From Prauserella shujinwangii (GTDB taxonomy: Bacteria > Actinomycetota > Actinomycetes > Mycobacteriales > Pseudonocardiaceae): a stretch of DNA of 64,000 nucleotides. The stretch's first letter is position 1, and every line of letters begins with the position of its first letter. A program made the position numbers and the translations under genes. Of this stretch, positions 6,684-14,480 are shown in pieces. The stretch spans positions 62,001-126,000 of the forward strand of contig NZ_PVNH01000011.1 in assembly GCF_003001955.1 (NCBI RefSeq). Reading direction: 5' to 3'. The notes under the pieces are model-generated. The model was given only the letters and a program-made list of their open reading frames with translations. It searched no databases and was not told the origin of the DNA.

Positions 6684-8369
6684 GTGAACGCACCCGACCG
6701 GCTCCTGCTCGACACCGTCCGGCACAGCGGCTACCGCGTCGTGCTGCTGATGCTCGCCGCCGCCGTCGCCGCGGCCGCCGGCCTGCTCCTGCCGGACGCG
6801 CTCGCCGGCGCGGTCGACGCCACGGTCTCCGGGGAGCGCAGCTGGCCGCAGGTCCTCTGGCTGCTTGCGGTGGGCGGGGCCGAGATCGCCGCCGACGTGG
6901 CGGCGGCCATGCTCACCGCGCGGGTCACCGCGGCCGACACCGCCTGGCTGCGGCGCCGCCTGACCCGGCACCTGGCCCGGCTCGGCACCGCGTCGCCCTA
7001 CCCCGACGGCGACGCGGTGAGCAGGCTGACCACCGACTGCACCGGAGCGGGCACGGTCGCGTCGACCCTCGTCCAGCTCGGTTCCGCCGTCGTGGTGTCC
7101 ACCGGCGCGGTCACGCTGCTGGCCGTCCTCGACTGGCGGCTCGCCGTCGTGTTCTTGGTCAGCGTCCCGCTCGCGCTCCGGCTCGCCCGCTCCCACCTGC
7201 GGCTCACCGCCGACGACCTCACCGCCTACCAACGGGTGTCCGGCGAACTGTCCGCGCGGCTGCTCGACGCGGTCTCCGGACTGCGCACCATCGCGGCCGC
7301 CGGGCTCGGCGAGCGTGAGTCCGCCCGGGTGCTGCGGCCGCTGCCCCAGCTCAGCGCGGCGGGTGCGGGGATGTGGCATACCCAGGCCCGCATGGTGTGG
7401 AAGGCGGGGCTGCTCCTGCCCGCCGTCGAGCTGGCCGTCCTCGGGGCGGCGGGCTTCGGTGTGCTCGCGGGCAGGCTCAGCGTCGGCGACGTGCTCGCCG
7501 CGCTCGGTTACGTGGCGCTCGGCATGAGCCTGGTCGGGCAGGTGCCGCAGCTGACCAACCTGTCCCGCGCCCGGTCGTGCGCGGGCAGGCTCGTGGAGGT
7601 GCTGGACACCGCTCCGCCGGAGGAGGGCACGTTCCGGCTTCCCGCCGGGCCGGGCACCGTCGAACTGCGCGGGGTGCGTGTCGGCGAGGTGCTCCGGGAC
7701 GTGGACCTGACCGTGCCGGGCGGCAGCACGGTGGCGGTCGTCGGCCGCTCCGGCTCCGGCAAGTCCGCGCTCACCGCCGTGCTCGGCGGCCTGCGCCGTC
7801 CGGACAGCGGGGAGGTGCTGCTCGACGGCGTGCCCGTCGAGCGGACGCGCACCGAGGAGCTGCGGACCGCCGTCGGGTACGCCTTCGAGCGGCCGGTCCT
7901 GCTCGGCGCGACGGTCGCCGACGCCGTCGCCTACGGCAGCTGGGCCGGTTCGGCCGCCGTCGAACGCGCGTGCCGCACCGCGCAGGTGCACGATCTCGTC
8001 GTCCGCCTGCCCGAGGGGTACGCGAACCCGCTCGGGCACACACCGCTGTCGGGCGGGGAGGCGCAGCGCGTCGGCCTGGCCCGCGCGGTCGTGCGGAATC
8101 CCCGGCTGCTGGTGCTCGACGACGCCACGGCGAGCCTCGACACGGTCACCGAGGCCAGGGTCGAACGCGCGATCGGGGAGGCGCTGCCCGGCCGCACCCG
8201 GGTGGTGGTCACCCACCGTGCGGGCACCGCGAGCCGGGCCGACCGGGTGATCTGGCTGGCCGACGGCCGGGTGCGCGGCGTCGCGCCGCACGACGTGCTG
8301 TGGGCCGAGCCGGACTACCGGGCGGTGTTCACGGAGAGCGCCGAGGGCACGGAGGGCACCGACCCGTGA
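6684..8369 (+). CDS. ABC exporter, fused membrane and ATPase domains (first of pair; RamA/RamB type)
   Basis: The half-transporter of 561 residues has six membrane segments in the first ~300 residues and then an ATPase with Walker A 'GRSGSGKSALTAVLG', signature 'LSGGEAQRVGLARA' and Walker B 'LLVLDDATASLD'. An H-loop follows in 'VVVTHRAG'. It probably pairs with the next gene as a heterodimer that exports the lanthipeptide. GTG 6684 is taken because 'DRLLLDTVRHSGYR' is the usual N-terminus of these exporters. GTG 6606, with a better spaced GGTGGAG site, would add 26 residues of poor codon usage. Its stop overlaps the next start (GTGA). Confidence 0.88.
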   Translation: MNAPDRLLLDTVRHSGYRVVLLMLAAAVAAAAGLLLPDALAGAVDATVSGERSWPQVLWLLAVGGAEIAADVAAAMLTARVTAADTAWLRRRLTRHLARLGTASPYPDGDAVSRLTTDCTGAGTVASTLVQLGSAVVVSTGAVTLLAVLDWRLAVVFLVSVPLALRLARSHLRLTADDLTAYQRVSGELSARLLDAVSGLRTIAAAGLGERESARVLRPLPQLSAAGAGMWHTQARMVWKAGLLLPAVELAVLGAAGFGVLAGRLSVGDVLAALGYVALGMSLVGQVPQLTNLSRARSCAGRLVEVLDTAPPEEGTFRLPAGPGTVELRGVRVGEVLRDVDLTVPGGSTVAVVGRSGSGKSALTAVLGGLRRPDSGEVLLDGVPVERTRTEELRTAVGYAFERPVLLGATVADAVAYGSWAGSAAVERACRTAQVHDLVVRLPEGYANPLGHTPLSGGEAQRVGLARAVVRNPRLLVLDDATASLDTVTEARVERAIGEALPGRTRVVVTHRAGTASRADRVIWLADGRVRGVAPHDVLWAEPDYRAVFTESAEGTEGTDP

Positions 8370-10102
8370 GGCTCTACTGGACGACGCTCGCCGCGCAGTG
8401 GCGCGGCGCCCTGGTACTGGCCGGCTGCTCCGTGCTGGAGAGCGTTCCCGCGTTCCTGTCCGGCAGGCTCGTCGAACGATCGGTCAACGCGGGGTTCGCG
8501 GCGGGCAGGCCGTGGCCGGGGGTCGCGTGGCTGCTCGTGTTCGCCGCCGTCTCGGTGCTCGGCGCGTTCGGATCGCGGCTGGTGTGGCAGCGGCTGGGCG
8601 AGATCATCGAACCACTGCGCGACGCGCTCGTCCGCGCCATCGTCCGGGGGGTCCTCGGCGGCAGCGCACCGCAGCGCAGCCGCCCCGACGCCAGCGGCGT
8701 CGCCCGGATCACCCAGCACGTCGAGGTGGTGCGGGACGCCACGGCCGGGCTCCTGGTGCAGGCGCGCGGCATGGTGGTGACCACGGTGGCGGCGCTGGCC
8801 GGGTTGTTCTCCGTCGCCGTGGAGCTGGCGTGGCTGGTGGCCATTCCGGTCCTGCTCTCGCTGGCGGTGTTCGCCTGCCTGTTGCCGACCCTGGCGAGCA
8901 GGCAGCGGGCCCTCACCCTCGCCGACGAGCACACCGCCGAGGCGGCGGGCACGGTGCTCACCGGCATGCGGGACGTGGTGGCGTGCGGTGCGGAGGCCGC
9001 GGCGGTCGCCTCGGTGTTCGGCGAGATCGGGAAGCAGGAGACCGCGGCCGTGCGGATGGGCACCGCCACCGCCGCCAGGACACTGGTGATCGCCGTCGGC
9101 GGCTTCGTCCCGCTGCTGCTAGTGCTCGCGCTCGCACCGGGCATGGTGGCGTCCGGTCAGTTGACGGCCGGTGCGGCGCTCGGTGCGGTGGTCTACCTCT
9201 CCGCCACGCTGCGGCCCGCGCTGCAGGGGCTGGCCGCCACGACGAGCACCGTGGTGCTCCGCCTGCTGGTGGCACTGCGCAGGCTGAGCGAGTCCTGCCC
9301 GGTTCCGGAGGCGGAGGACGGGACGGCGGAGCCCCGCGACGGCACGGTGGGCGTGCGCGGGGTGACCTTCGGCTGGGGCGAGCACGCGGAGCCGATCGTG
9401 CGTGACCTCGACCTGGAGCTGGAGCCGGGCGACCACCTGGCGATCGTGGGGCCGAGCGGCATCGGCAAGTCGACGTTCGCCGGCCTGCTCACCGGGATGC
9501 TCCGGCCGCAGCGGGGGCAGGTGCTGCTCGGCGGCGAACCGGTCACCGAGATCCGTCCCGCCCTGCGGCACCGGCTCGTCGCGTTCACCCCGCAGGAGTC
9601 CTACGTCTTCGCCGGAACCGTGCGGGAGAACCTGGCGCTGCTCGCACCGTCCGCCACCGACGCGCGGCTCCTCGCCGCGGCCGAGCGGGTGGGCGCGGCC
9701 GCGCTGGTCGACCGGCTCGGCGGGCTCTACGGCGAGCTGGGGCACGCGGCCGAGGGCCTTTCGGCGGGTGAGGCGCAGCTGCTGTCGCTCGCCCGGCTCT
9801 ACGCGAGCCCGGCGGAGGTGATCGTGCTCGACGAGGCCAGCTCACACCTCGACCCCGCGGCGGAGGCACGGGCGGAGTGGGCCTTCGCCGAGCGTGGCGG
9901 GGTGCTCGTGGTGATCGCCCACCGGCTCAGCTCGGCGGTGCGGGCCAACCGGGTACTCGTCATGGACGGCCGGGAGACGCTGCTCGGCAGCCACGACGAG
10001 CTGCTGTCCTCCGCGCCCGCGTACGCTGAGCTGATGCGGGCGTGGACCGTCCCGGTCAGTCCGCGCGCAGCGCTGCCAGCGACTCGCGCAGCCGCCCGGT
10101 GA
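8366..10102 (+). CDS. ABC exporter, fused membrane and ATPase domains (second of pair)
   Basis: This half-transporter of 578 residues starts with GTG overlapping the stop of its partner. An N-terminal six-helix region precedes an ATPase with Walker A 'GPSGIGKSTFAGLL'. The signature motif is the variant 'LSAGEAQLLSLARL' (A in place of the second conserved G), and the Walker B is 'VIVLDEASSHLDP'. The two partners have different signature sequences, as in asymmetric heterodimers. It is the last gene of the lanthipeptide operon and runs 47 bases into the end of the convergent thioesterase gene, with no terminator visible between them. No leader peptidase or dedicated regulator gene follows, so leader removal must be done by another protease. 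Confidence 0.88.
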   Translation: MRLYWTTLAAQWRGALVLAGCSVLESVPAFLSGRLVERSVNAGFAAGRPWPGVAWLLVFAAVSVLGAFGSRLVWQRLGEIIEPLRDALVRAIVRGVLGGSAPQRSRPDASGVARITQHVEVVRDATAGLLVQARGMVVTTVAALAGLFSVAVELAWLVAIPVLLSLAVFACLLPTLASRQRALTLADEHTAEAAGTVLTGMRDVVACGAEAAAVASVFGEIGKQETAAVRMGTATAARTLVIAVGGFVPLLLVLALAPGMVASGQLTAGAALGAVVYLSATLRPALQGLAATTSTVVLRLLVALRRLSESCPVPEAEDGTAEPRDGTVGVRGVTFGWGEHAEPIVRDLDLELEPGDHLAIVGPSGIGKSTFAGLLTGMLRPQRGQVLLGGEPVTEIRPALRHRLVAFTPQESYVFAGTVRENLALLAPSATDARLLAAAERVGAAALVDRLGGLYGELGHAAEGLSAGEAQLLSLARLYASPAEVIVLDEASSHLDPAAEARAEWAFAERGGVLVVIAHRLSSAVRANRVLVMDGRETLLGSHDELLSSAPAYAELMRAWTVPVSPRAALPATRAAAR

Positions 10103-10487
10103 CCTCCACCGGACGCCGCGTCTTCCGGTCGACGAAGACGTGCACGAAGTGTCCCTCCGCGATCAGTTCGGAGCGGTCCTCCCGGTGGATGCCGATCTCG
10201 TAGCGCACGCTCGACCGGCCGAGGTGGCCGACCCGCAGGCCCACGGCGAGACGCTCGGGGAACGCCACCGAGGCGTGGTAGTTGCAGTGCGACTCGACGC
10301 AGAGACCGATGACCTCGCCCTCGTGGATGTCCAGGCCGCCGTGCTCGATCAGCCAGCCGTTGATGACGGTGTCCATCAGGGCGTAGTGCACGACGTTGTT
10401 GACGTGTCCGTAGAGGTCGTTGTCCTTCCACCTGGTGGGGACCAGTTCCCAGTGCGCGTAGCTCACCGGGACGAATGTAGTGGTCAC
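10056..10487 (-). CDS. Hot-dog fold acyl-CoA thioesterase (4HBT family)
   Basis: This 143-residue protein has the 4-hydroxybenzoyl-CoA thioesterase pattern: 'PTRWKDNDLYGHVNNV' holds the catalytic Asp-containing loop, followed by 'YALMDTVINGWLIE' and 'VRYEIGIHREDRSELIAEG'. The family hydrolyses acyl-CoA thioesters in the cytoplasm; the acyl group cannot be predicted. GTG 10487 matches the usual family start; open frame continues upstream to 10601 but with poorer codon character. Its end overlaps the convergent exporter gene by 47 bases, and it is divergent from the desaturase. Confidence 0.85.
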   Translation of the reverse strand: MTTTFVPVSYAHWELVPTRWKDNDLYGHVNNVVHYALMDTVINGWLIEHGGLDIHEGEVIGLCVESHCNYHASVAFPERLAVGLRVGHLGRSSVRYEIGIHREDRSELIAEGHFVHVFVDRKTRRPVEVTGRLRESLAALRAD

Positions 10488-10750
10488 GTCCGGCGCATGG
10501 CGCCCCGGCGTGGCATCGGGTACGGTCGGAGATGTAGGTGATCGCGCGGCACGGCCGCCCAGGTGAGATCGGAGTGACCCCCGGCGGGGCCCGAGTGGCA
10601 CGCTCGATGAACATTCTTGTTTAGGCCGGTGGGGTCCGGCCGAATCGGTTGAAAAGAGATTCCACTTTCTTTCGTTCGGTGTCTCCCGTCGTCGAATCGG
10701 CGGGCGGATTGTTGCGCCGTGTCACGAAGTAGAGAGAGCACGAGGTGTCT

Positions 10751-11692
10751 ATGTCCGCAACCCAGACTCCGGCCAAACCGAGGCGTCCGAAACCGGTTAT
10801 CTCAGGACGAACCTCACTATCCGAGCACGTCACGGTCAAGATTTTCGTTCTCGCGCCGCTGGTCGCGATGGCCGTCGCTGTTCCGTTCGCCTGGGGCTGG
10901 GGGCTGAGCTGGCTGGACATCGGTCTCGGTGCGTTGTTCTTCGTGCTGAGCGGGCTCGGCGTGACGATCGGTTATCACCGGCTGTTCACCCACGGATCCT
11001 TCAAGGCGAAACGGCCACTGCGGATCGCGCTGGCGATCGCGGGCAACTTCGCCGCGCAGGGACCCGTCACCACCTGGGTCGCCGACCACCGGCGGCACCA
11101 CGCGTTCTCCGACCGGGCGGGCGACCCGCACTCGCCGTGGCTGTTCGGCACCGGTCCGAGGGCCCTCGCCAAGGGGTTCTGGCACGCCCACATGGGCTGG
11201 CTGTTCGACCGGGAGATCACCAACGCCGAGCGGTTCGCGCCCGATCTGTTGAACGACCGCGACATCCGCACCGTCGACCGCCTGTTCCCGGTCTGGGTGG
11301 CGGCGAGCTTCCTGCTGCCGGGCATCCTGGGCGGACTCATCACCTGGTCGGTCTGGGGCGGGGTGACCGCGCTCTTCTGGGCCGGGTTCGTCCGGGTCGG
11401 ACTGTTGCACCACGTCACGTGGTCGGTGAACTCGATCTGTCACATGATCGGTGAGCGGCCGTTCACCAGCCGGGACAAGGCGGCCAACTTCTGGCCGCTG
11501 GCGATCCTGTCGTTCGGTGAGTCGTGGCACAACCTGCACCACGCCGACCCGACCTGCGCCCGGCACGGGGTGCTGCGCGGGCAGATCGACATCTCCGCAC
11601 GGCTGATCTGGCTGTTCGAGAAGCTCGGCTGGGCGACCAACGTCCGCTGGCCTACCCCGGCCAGGCTGGACCGCATCACGGTCGCCCACTGA
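10751..11692 (+). CDS. Membrane acyl-CoA (delta-9 type) fatty-acid desaturase
   Basis: The protein of 313 residues has the three histidine boxes that hold the di-iron centre: 'HRLFTH', 'HRRHH' and 'HNLHH'. Hydrophobic segments sit between them at about residues 35-75 and 180-225. This is the stearoyl-CoA desaturase type that puts a cis double bond into saturated acyl chains using oxygen and an electron donor. ATG 10751 is preceded by GAGG; GTG 10745 is an alternative two codons earlier. A 57-residue ORF and a cold-shock gene follow downstream, consistent with adaptation of membrane fluidity to temperature. Confidence 0.9.
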   Translation: MSATQTPAKPRRPKPVISGRTSLSEHVTVKIFVLAPLVAMAVAVPFAWGWGLSWLDIGLGALFFVLSGLGVTIGYHRLFTHGSFKAKRPLRIALAIAGNFAAQGPVTTWVADHRRHHAFSDRAGDPHSPWLFGTGPRALAKGFWHAHMGWLFDREITNAERFAPDLLNDRDIRTVDRLFPVWVAASFLLPGILGGLITWSVWGGVTALFWAGFVRVGLLHHVTWSVNSICHMIGERPFTSRDKAANFWPLAILSFGESWHNLHHADPTCARHGVLRGQIDISARLIWLFEKLGWATNVRWPTPARLDRITVAH

Positions 11693-11735
11693 GCAGCACT
11701 GAATACTTGAGTACCAAGGAAATCGGGGAAACTTC

Positions 11736-11909
11736 ATGACAAACGAGACATCGCGGCCCGAGGCCGCCAATCCGTCCGGTGTGGTACCGGTGCGGTTCAG
11801 CGCGGCCGACCGGGACTCCGCGAGCACGCCCGTCGTGTCCGAGACCGTGGGGCAGGACGTCGAGCGCTCGCCGTTCCGTGTCGCGGTGCAGGCCCGACGG
11901 GCCGGCTAG
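11736..11909 (+). CDS. Small hypothetical protein (57 residues)
   Basis: This short frame begins at ATG 11736 after a GGGGAA ribosome site five bases away, 43 bases downstream of the desaturase stop. It reads 'MTNETSRPEAANPSGVVPVR...' and ends 'FRVAVQARRAG'. It is hydrophilic, has no signal peptide or membrane segment and only G/C-rich codons. A strong terminator hairpin follows its stop by nine bases, which supports it as the last gene of the desaturase transcript. I do not recognise a family. Confidence 0.5.
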   Translation: MTNETSRPEAANPSGVVPVRFSAADRDSASTPVVSETVGQDVERSPFRVAVQARRAG

Positions 11910-11918
11910 CACATGGGA

Positions 11919-11967
11919 AAGCACACGTTCGGCGGTATCGGGTTGGATTCCCGCCGGGCGTGTGCTT
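11919..11967 (+). terminator. Terminator hairpin after the desaturase unit
   Basis: AAGCACACG at 11919-11927 pairs perfectly with CGTGTGCTT at 11959-11967, and the interior holds a further CGGCGG/CCGCCG pairing. No T-run follows. It separates the desaturase unit from the cold-shock gene. Confidence 0.7.
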
Positions 11968-12038
11968 GACTAGGTGATGGCTCCGTTGGGCGTCGCCGAT
12001 CGGAGCCCGTATTTATTTTTGTGATACAGGAGAATTTT

Positions 12039-12242
12039 ATGACGCAGGGCACTGTCAAGTGGTTCAACTCCGAGAAGGGGTTCGGCTTCATCACGCCCGA
12101 CAATGGTGGTGGCGACGTTTTCGTGCACTACTCGGAGATCCAGGGCTCCGGCTTCCGGAGCCTGGAGGAGAACGCCCGCGTTGAGTTCGAGATCGGCCAG
12201 GGCCAGAAGGGCCCGCAGGCCACCTCGGTCAGCGTTATCTGA
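12039..12242 (+). CDS. Cold-shock protein, CspA family
   Basis: This 67-residue single cold-shock domain has the RNA-binding motifs RNP1 'KGFGFI' and RNP2 'VFVHYSEI'. It acts as an RNA/DNA chaperone in the cytoplasm. ATG 12039 follows an ACAGGAGA ribosome site at five bases, and the 5' leader is unusually AT-rich ('atttatttttgtg'), typical of cold-induced leaders. It differs from the second copy at 26239 mainly in the loop 'TPDNGGGDV' versus 'AQDGGEGDV' and at the C-terminus. Confidence 0.95.
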   Translation: MTQGTVKWFNSEKGFGFITPDNGGGDVFVHYSEIQGSGFRSLEENARVEFEIGQGQKGPQATSVSVI

Positions 12243-12269
12243 GTTGCGCTGACCCCAGCGCTTTCAGGG

Positions 12270-12310
12270 AAGGCCGCCTTCACCGCGCCCGTCGCGGAGG
12301 AGGCGGCCTT
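12270..12310 (+). terminator. Terminator hairpin after the cold-shock gene
   Basis: AAGGCCGCCT (12270-12279) pairs with AGGCGGCCTT (12301-12310), and inside it CCGCG pairs with CGCGG. It starts 28 bases after the cold-shock stop codon. Confidence 0.7.
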
Positions 12311-12331
12311 CGCCATGTGTGCCCCTGGCGT

Positions 12332-12348
12332 TGCAACCTCCTGCAACC
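12332..12348. promoter_or_regulatory. Candidate activator site upstream of the aco operon (tandem TGCAACC)
   Basis: TGCAACC occurs twice, at 12332-12338 and 12342-12348, exactly ten bases apart, so both copies face the same side of the helix. The pair lies about 80 bases before the acoX start and could bind the GAF-domain regulator encoded at the end of the cluster. Confidence 0.35.
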
Positions 12349-12428
12349 CTTTCGCCCGACGACCCGCGCGGGGTCCCCTGGGATCGTGCCGCCGGAAGTG
12401 ACTCCGGCCACGTCCAGGGAGGTGCGTA

Positions 12429-13514
12429 GTGGGTGAGCCCGCGGTGACGGTCGGGGCCGTGGCGAACCCCGCCTCCGGACGGGACATCCGCCGCCTCGTC
12501 GCGCAGGCCTCCGTGTTCCCCACGGCCGAGAAGGCCAACATGGTGCAGCGCCTGCTCGCCGCGTTCGGCACGGTCGGCGTGGACCGGGCCCTGCTGTCCA
12601 CCGACCTCGGCGGCATCTCCGCCGCCGTGCTGCGGGCCCTGCACCGGCGGCGCGGCCGCGACGGCGCCTGGCCGCAGGTCGACTTCTGCGCCGACGACGA
12701 GATCACCGGCACCGCCCAGGACACCGTCAACGCCGTGCGCCGGATGGTCGCGGCCGAAGCCCGGCTCATCGTCTGCCTCGGCGGTGACGGCACCGCGCGC
12801 GTGGCCGCCCAGGCGTGCGGCGACGTGCCCCTGCTCGCCCTGTCGACCGGCACCAACAACGCGTTCCCGCAGCTTCGCGAGGCCACCGTCGCCGGCCTCG
12901 CGGGCGGGCTCGTCGCCACCGCAGCGGTGTCTCCCGCGATCGGCACCCGGCGCGCGAGCGTGCTCGAGGTGAGTGCGGGCACCCGCACCGAGCTCGCCCT
13001 CGTCGACGTGTGCGCGTCCACCGAGCGGCACGTCGGCTCCCGGGCGCTGTGGCATCCCGGCACGCTGACCGAGCTGTTCTGCACGTTCGCCGAACCGGAC
13101 GGGATCGGGTTGTCCAGCGTCGCGGGCCAGCTCTGCCCCAGCCCCCGCTCGACCCCCGACGGCGTCGCGCTCACCCTCGCCCCGCCCGACGAGGCGACGT
13201 GGGTGGTCCACGCACCGATCGCCCCCGGCCTCGTCGCGCCCGTCGGAGTCCGCTCGTGGCGGCCGCTGGTGCCCGGCGAGCGAGTGTCCCTCGGCGCGCG
13301 CGGCGGGGTGATCGCCGTGGACGGCGAGCGGGAACTGGAGTTGCGTGACGAGACCGCGACCGTGCTGCTGCGGGCGGACGGCCCGCGCTGCGTCGACGTG
13401 CGGGCCGTGCTGGCCGAGGCCGCACGCACGGGCCTGCTCAGGGTTCGGAATCCGGAAGGGAGCGTCAACGATGACGGACACCTTGTCCACGGCGGTCAGC
13501 CACGAGCTCGATGA
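12429..13514 (+). CDS. acoX: AcoX-like protein (ATP-NAD kinase fold) of the acetoin cluster
   Basis: The product, 361 residues, carries the NAD-kinase/diacylglycerol-kinase type motif 'LIVCLGGDGTARVAAQA' near residue 120, followed by 'PLLALSTGTNNAFP'. Such AcoX proteins accompany acetoin dehydrogenase operons; their reaction is not established. The GTG start at 12429 has an AGGGAGG ribosome site. The last 44 bases overlap the start of acoA, so the genes are tightly coupled. Placement as the first gene of acoX-acoA-acoB-acoC supports the name. Confidence 0.8.
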   Translation: MGEPAVTVGAVANPASGRDIRRLVAQASVFPTAEKANMVQRLLAAFGTVGVDRALLSTDLGGISAAVLRALHRRRGRDGAWPQVDFCADDEITGTAQDTVNAVRRMVAAEARLIVCLGGDGTARVAAQACGDVPLLALSTGTNNAFPQLREATVAGLAGGLVATAAVSPAIGTRRASVLEVSAGTRTELALVDVCASTERHVGSRALWHPGTLTELFCTFAEPDGIGLSSVAGQLCPSPRSTPDGVALTLAPPDEATWVVHAPIAPGLVAPVGVRSWRPLVPGERVSLGARGGVIAVDGERELELRDETATVLLRADGPRCVDVRAVLAEAARTGLLRVRNPEGSVNDDGHLVHGGQPRAR

Positions 13515-14466
13515 GAACGCGTTGCTCGAGGCGTACCGCACGATGCGCACGATCCGCGCGTTCGAGGAACGGCTGCACGACGAGTTCGCGACCGGGGAGA
13601 TCCCCGGCTTCGTGCACCTCTACGCCGGGGAGGAGGCCTCGGCCACCGGCGTGTGCGCGCACCTCGACGGGCGGGACTCGATCGCCAGCACCCACCGCGG
13701 GCACGGTCATTGCATCGCCAAGGGCGTCGACGTCAAGGCGATGATGGCCGAGATCTACGGCAAGAAGACCGGCTCGTGCCACGGCAAGGGCGGCTCGATG
13801 CACATCGCCGACCTGTCCAAGGGCATGCTCGGCGCGAACGGCATCGTCGGCGGCGGCCCACCGCTGATCTGCGGTACCGCGCTCGCCGCCAAGCAGCGCG
13901 GCACGGGCGGCGTCGGCGTCGCGTTCTTCGGCGACGGCGCCAGCAACCAGGGCACGACGCTCGAGTCGCTCAACCTGGCCTCGGTGTGGAACCTGCCCGC
14001 GATCTTCGTCGCCGAGAACAACGGCTACGCGGAGGCGACGTCCAGCTCGTGGTCGGTGGCGGCGGACAACATCGCCGACCGCGCGGCCGGTTTCGGCATG
14101 CCCGGCGTGATCGTGGACGGCTTCGACTTCTTCGCCGTGCACGAGGCCGCGGGCGAGGCCGTCCAGCGGGCCCGCGAGGGCGGCGGGCCGACGCTCATCG
14201 AGGTCAAGTTCACCCGCTACTTCGGCCACTTCGAGGGCGACCAGCAGACCTACCGGGCGAAGGAGGTGGCCGAGGCGAGGGCGAAGCTCGACTGCCTCAA
14301 GCGGTTCCGCGCCAGGGTCACCGAGACCGGGCAGGTGGACGCGGCCCGGCTCGACGCGATCGACACCCAGGTCGCCGACCTGATCGATGCCGCGGTGGAG
14401 GAGGCCAAGGCTGCGCCGAAGCCGACCGCCGCCGACCTCGAGACCGACGTCTACGTGAGCTACTGA
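13471..14466 (+). CDS. acoA: Acetoin dehydrogenase-type E1 component, alpha subunit (TPP-dependent)
   Basis: Of 331 residues, this is the alpha chain of a thiamine-diphosphate 2-oxo-acid/acetoin dehydrogenase. The TPP-Mg motif runs from 'FFGDGASNQG' to 'FVAENNGYAE'. The segments 'HRGHGHCIAKG' and 'GKGGSMHIAD' are characteristic of AcoA and pyruvate-dehydrogenase E1 alpha chains. With the beta chain it would cleave acetoin into acetaldehyde and an acetyl group passed to lipoyl-AcoC. ATG 13471 follows GGAAGGGAG. It precedes acoB by 14 bases. A related 2-oxo-acid or other diketone substrate cannot be excluded. Confidence 0.88.
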   Translation: MTDTLSTAVSHELDENALLEAYRTMRTIRAFEERLHDEFATGEIPGFVHLYAGEEASATGVCAHLDGRDSIASTHRGHGHCIAKGVDVKAMMAEIYGKKTGSCHGKGGSMHIADLSKGMLGANGIVGGGPPLICGTALAAKQRGTGGVGVAFFGDGASNQGTTLESLNLASVWNLPAIFVAENNGYAEATSSSWSVAADNIADRAAGFGMPGVIVDGFDFFAVHEAAGEAVQRAREGGGPTLIEVKFTRYFGHFEGDQQTYRAKEVAEARAKLDCLKRFRARVTETGQVDAARLDAIDTQVADLIDAAVEEAKAAPKPTAADLETDVYVSY

Positions 14467-14480
14467 GAAGGGGCACGATC

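Noticed and set aside
5044-6693. 549-codon open frame on the minus strand
   Set aside because: Antisense of the lanthipeptide synthetase; it would also run across the precursor gene and hairpin.
12429-13514. Housekeeping NAD kinase
   Set aside because: The GGDGT fold motif is shared, but the length, sequence around it and operon position are those of AcoX proteins.
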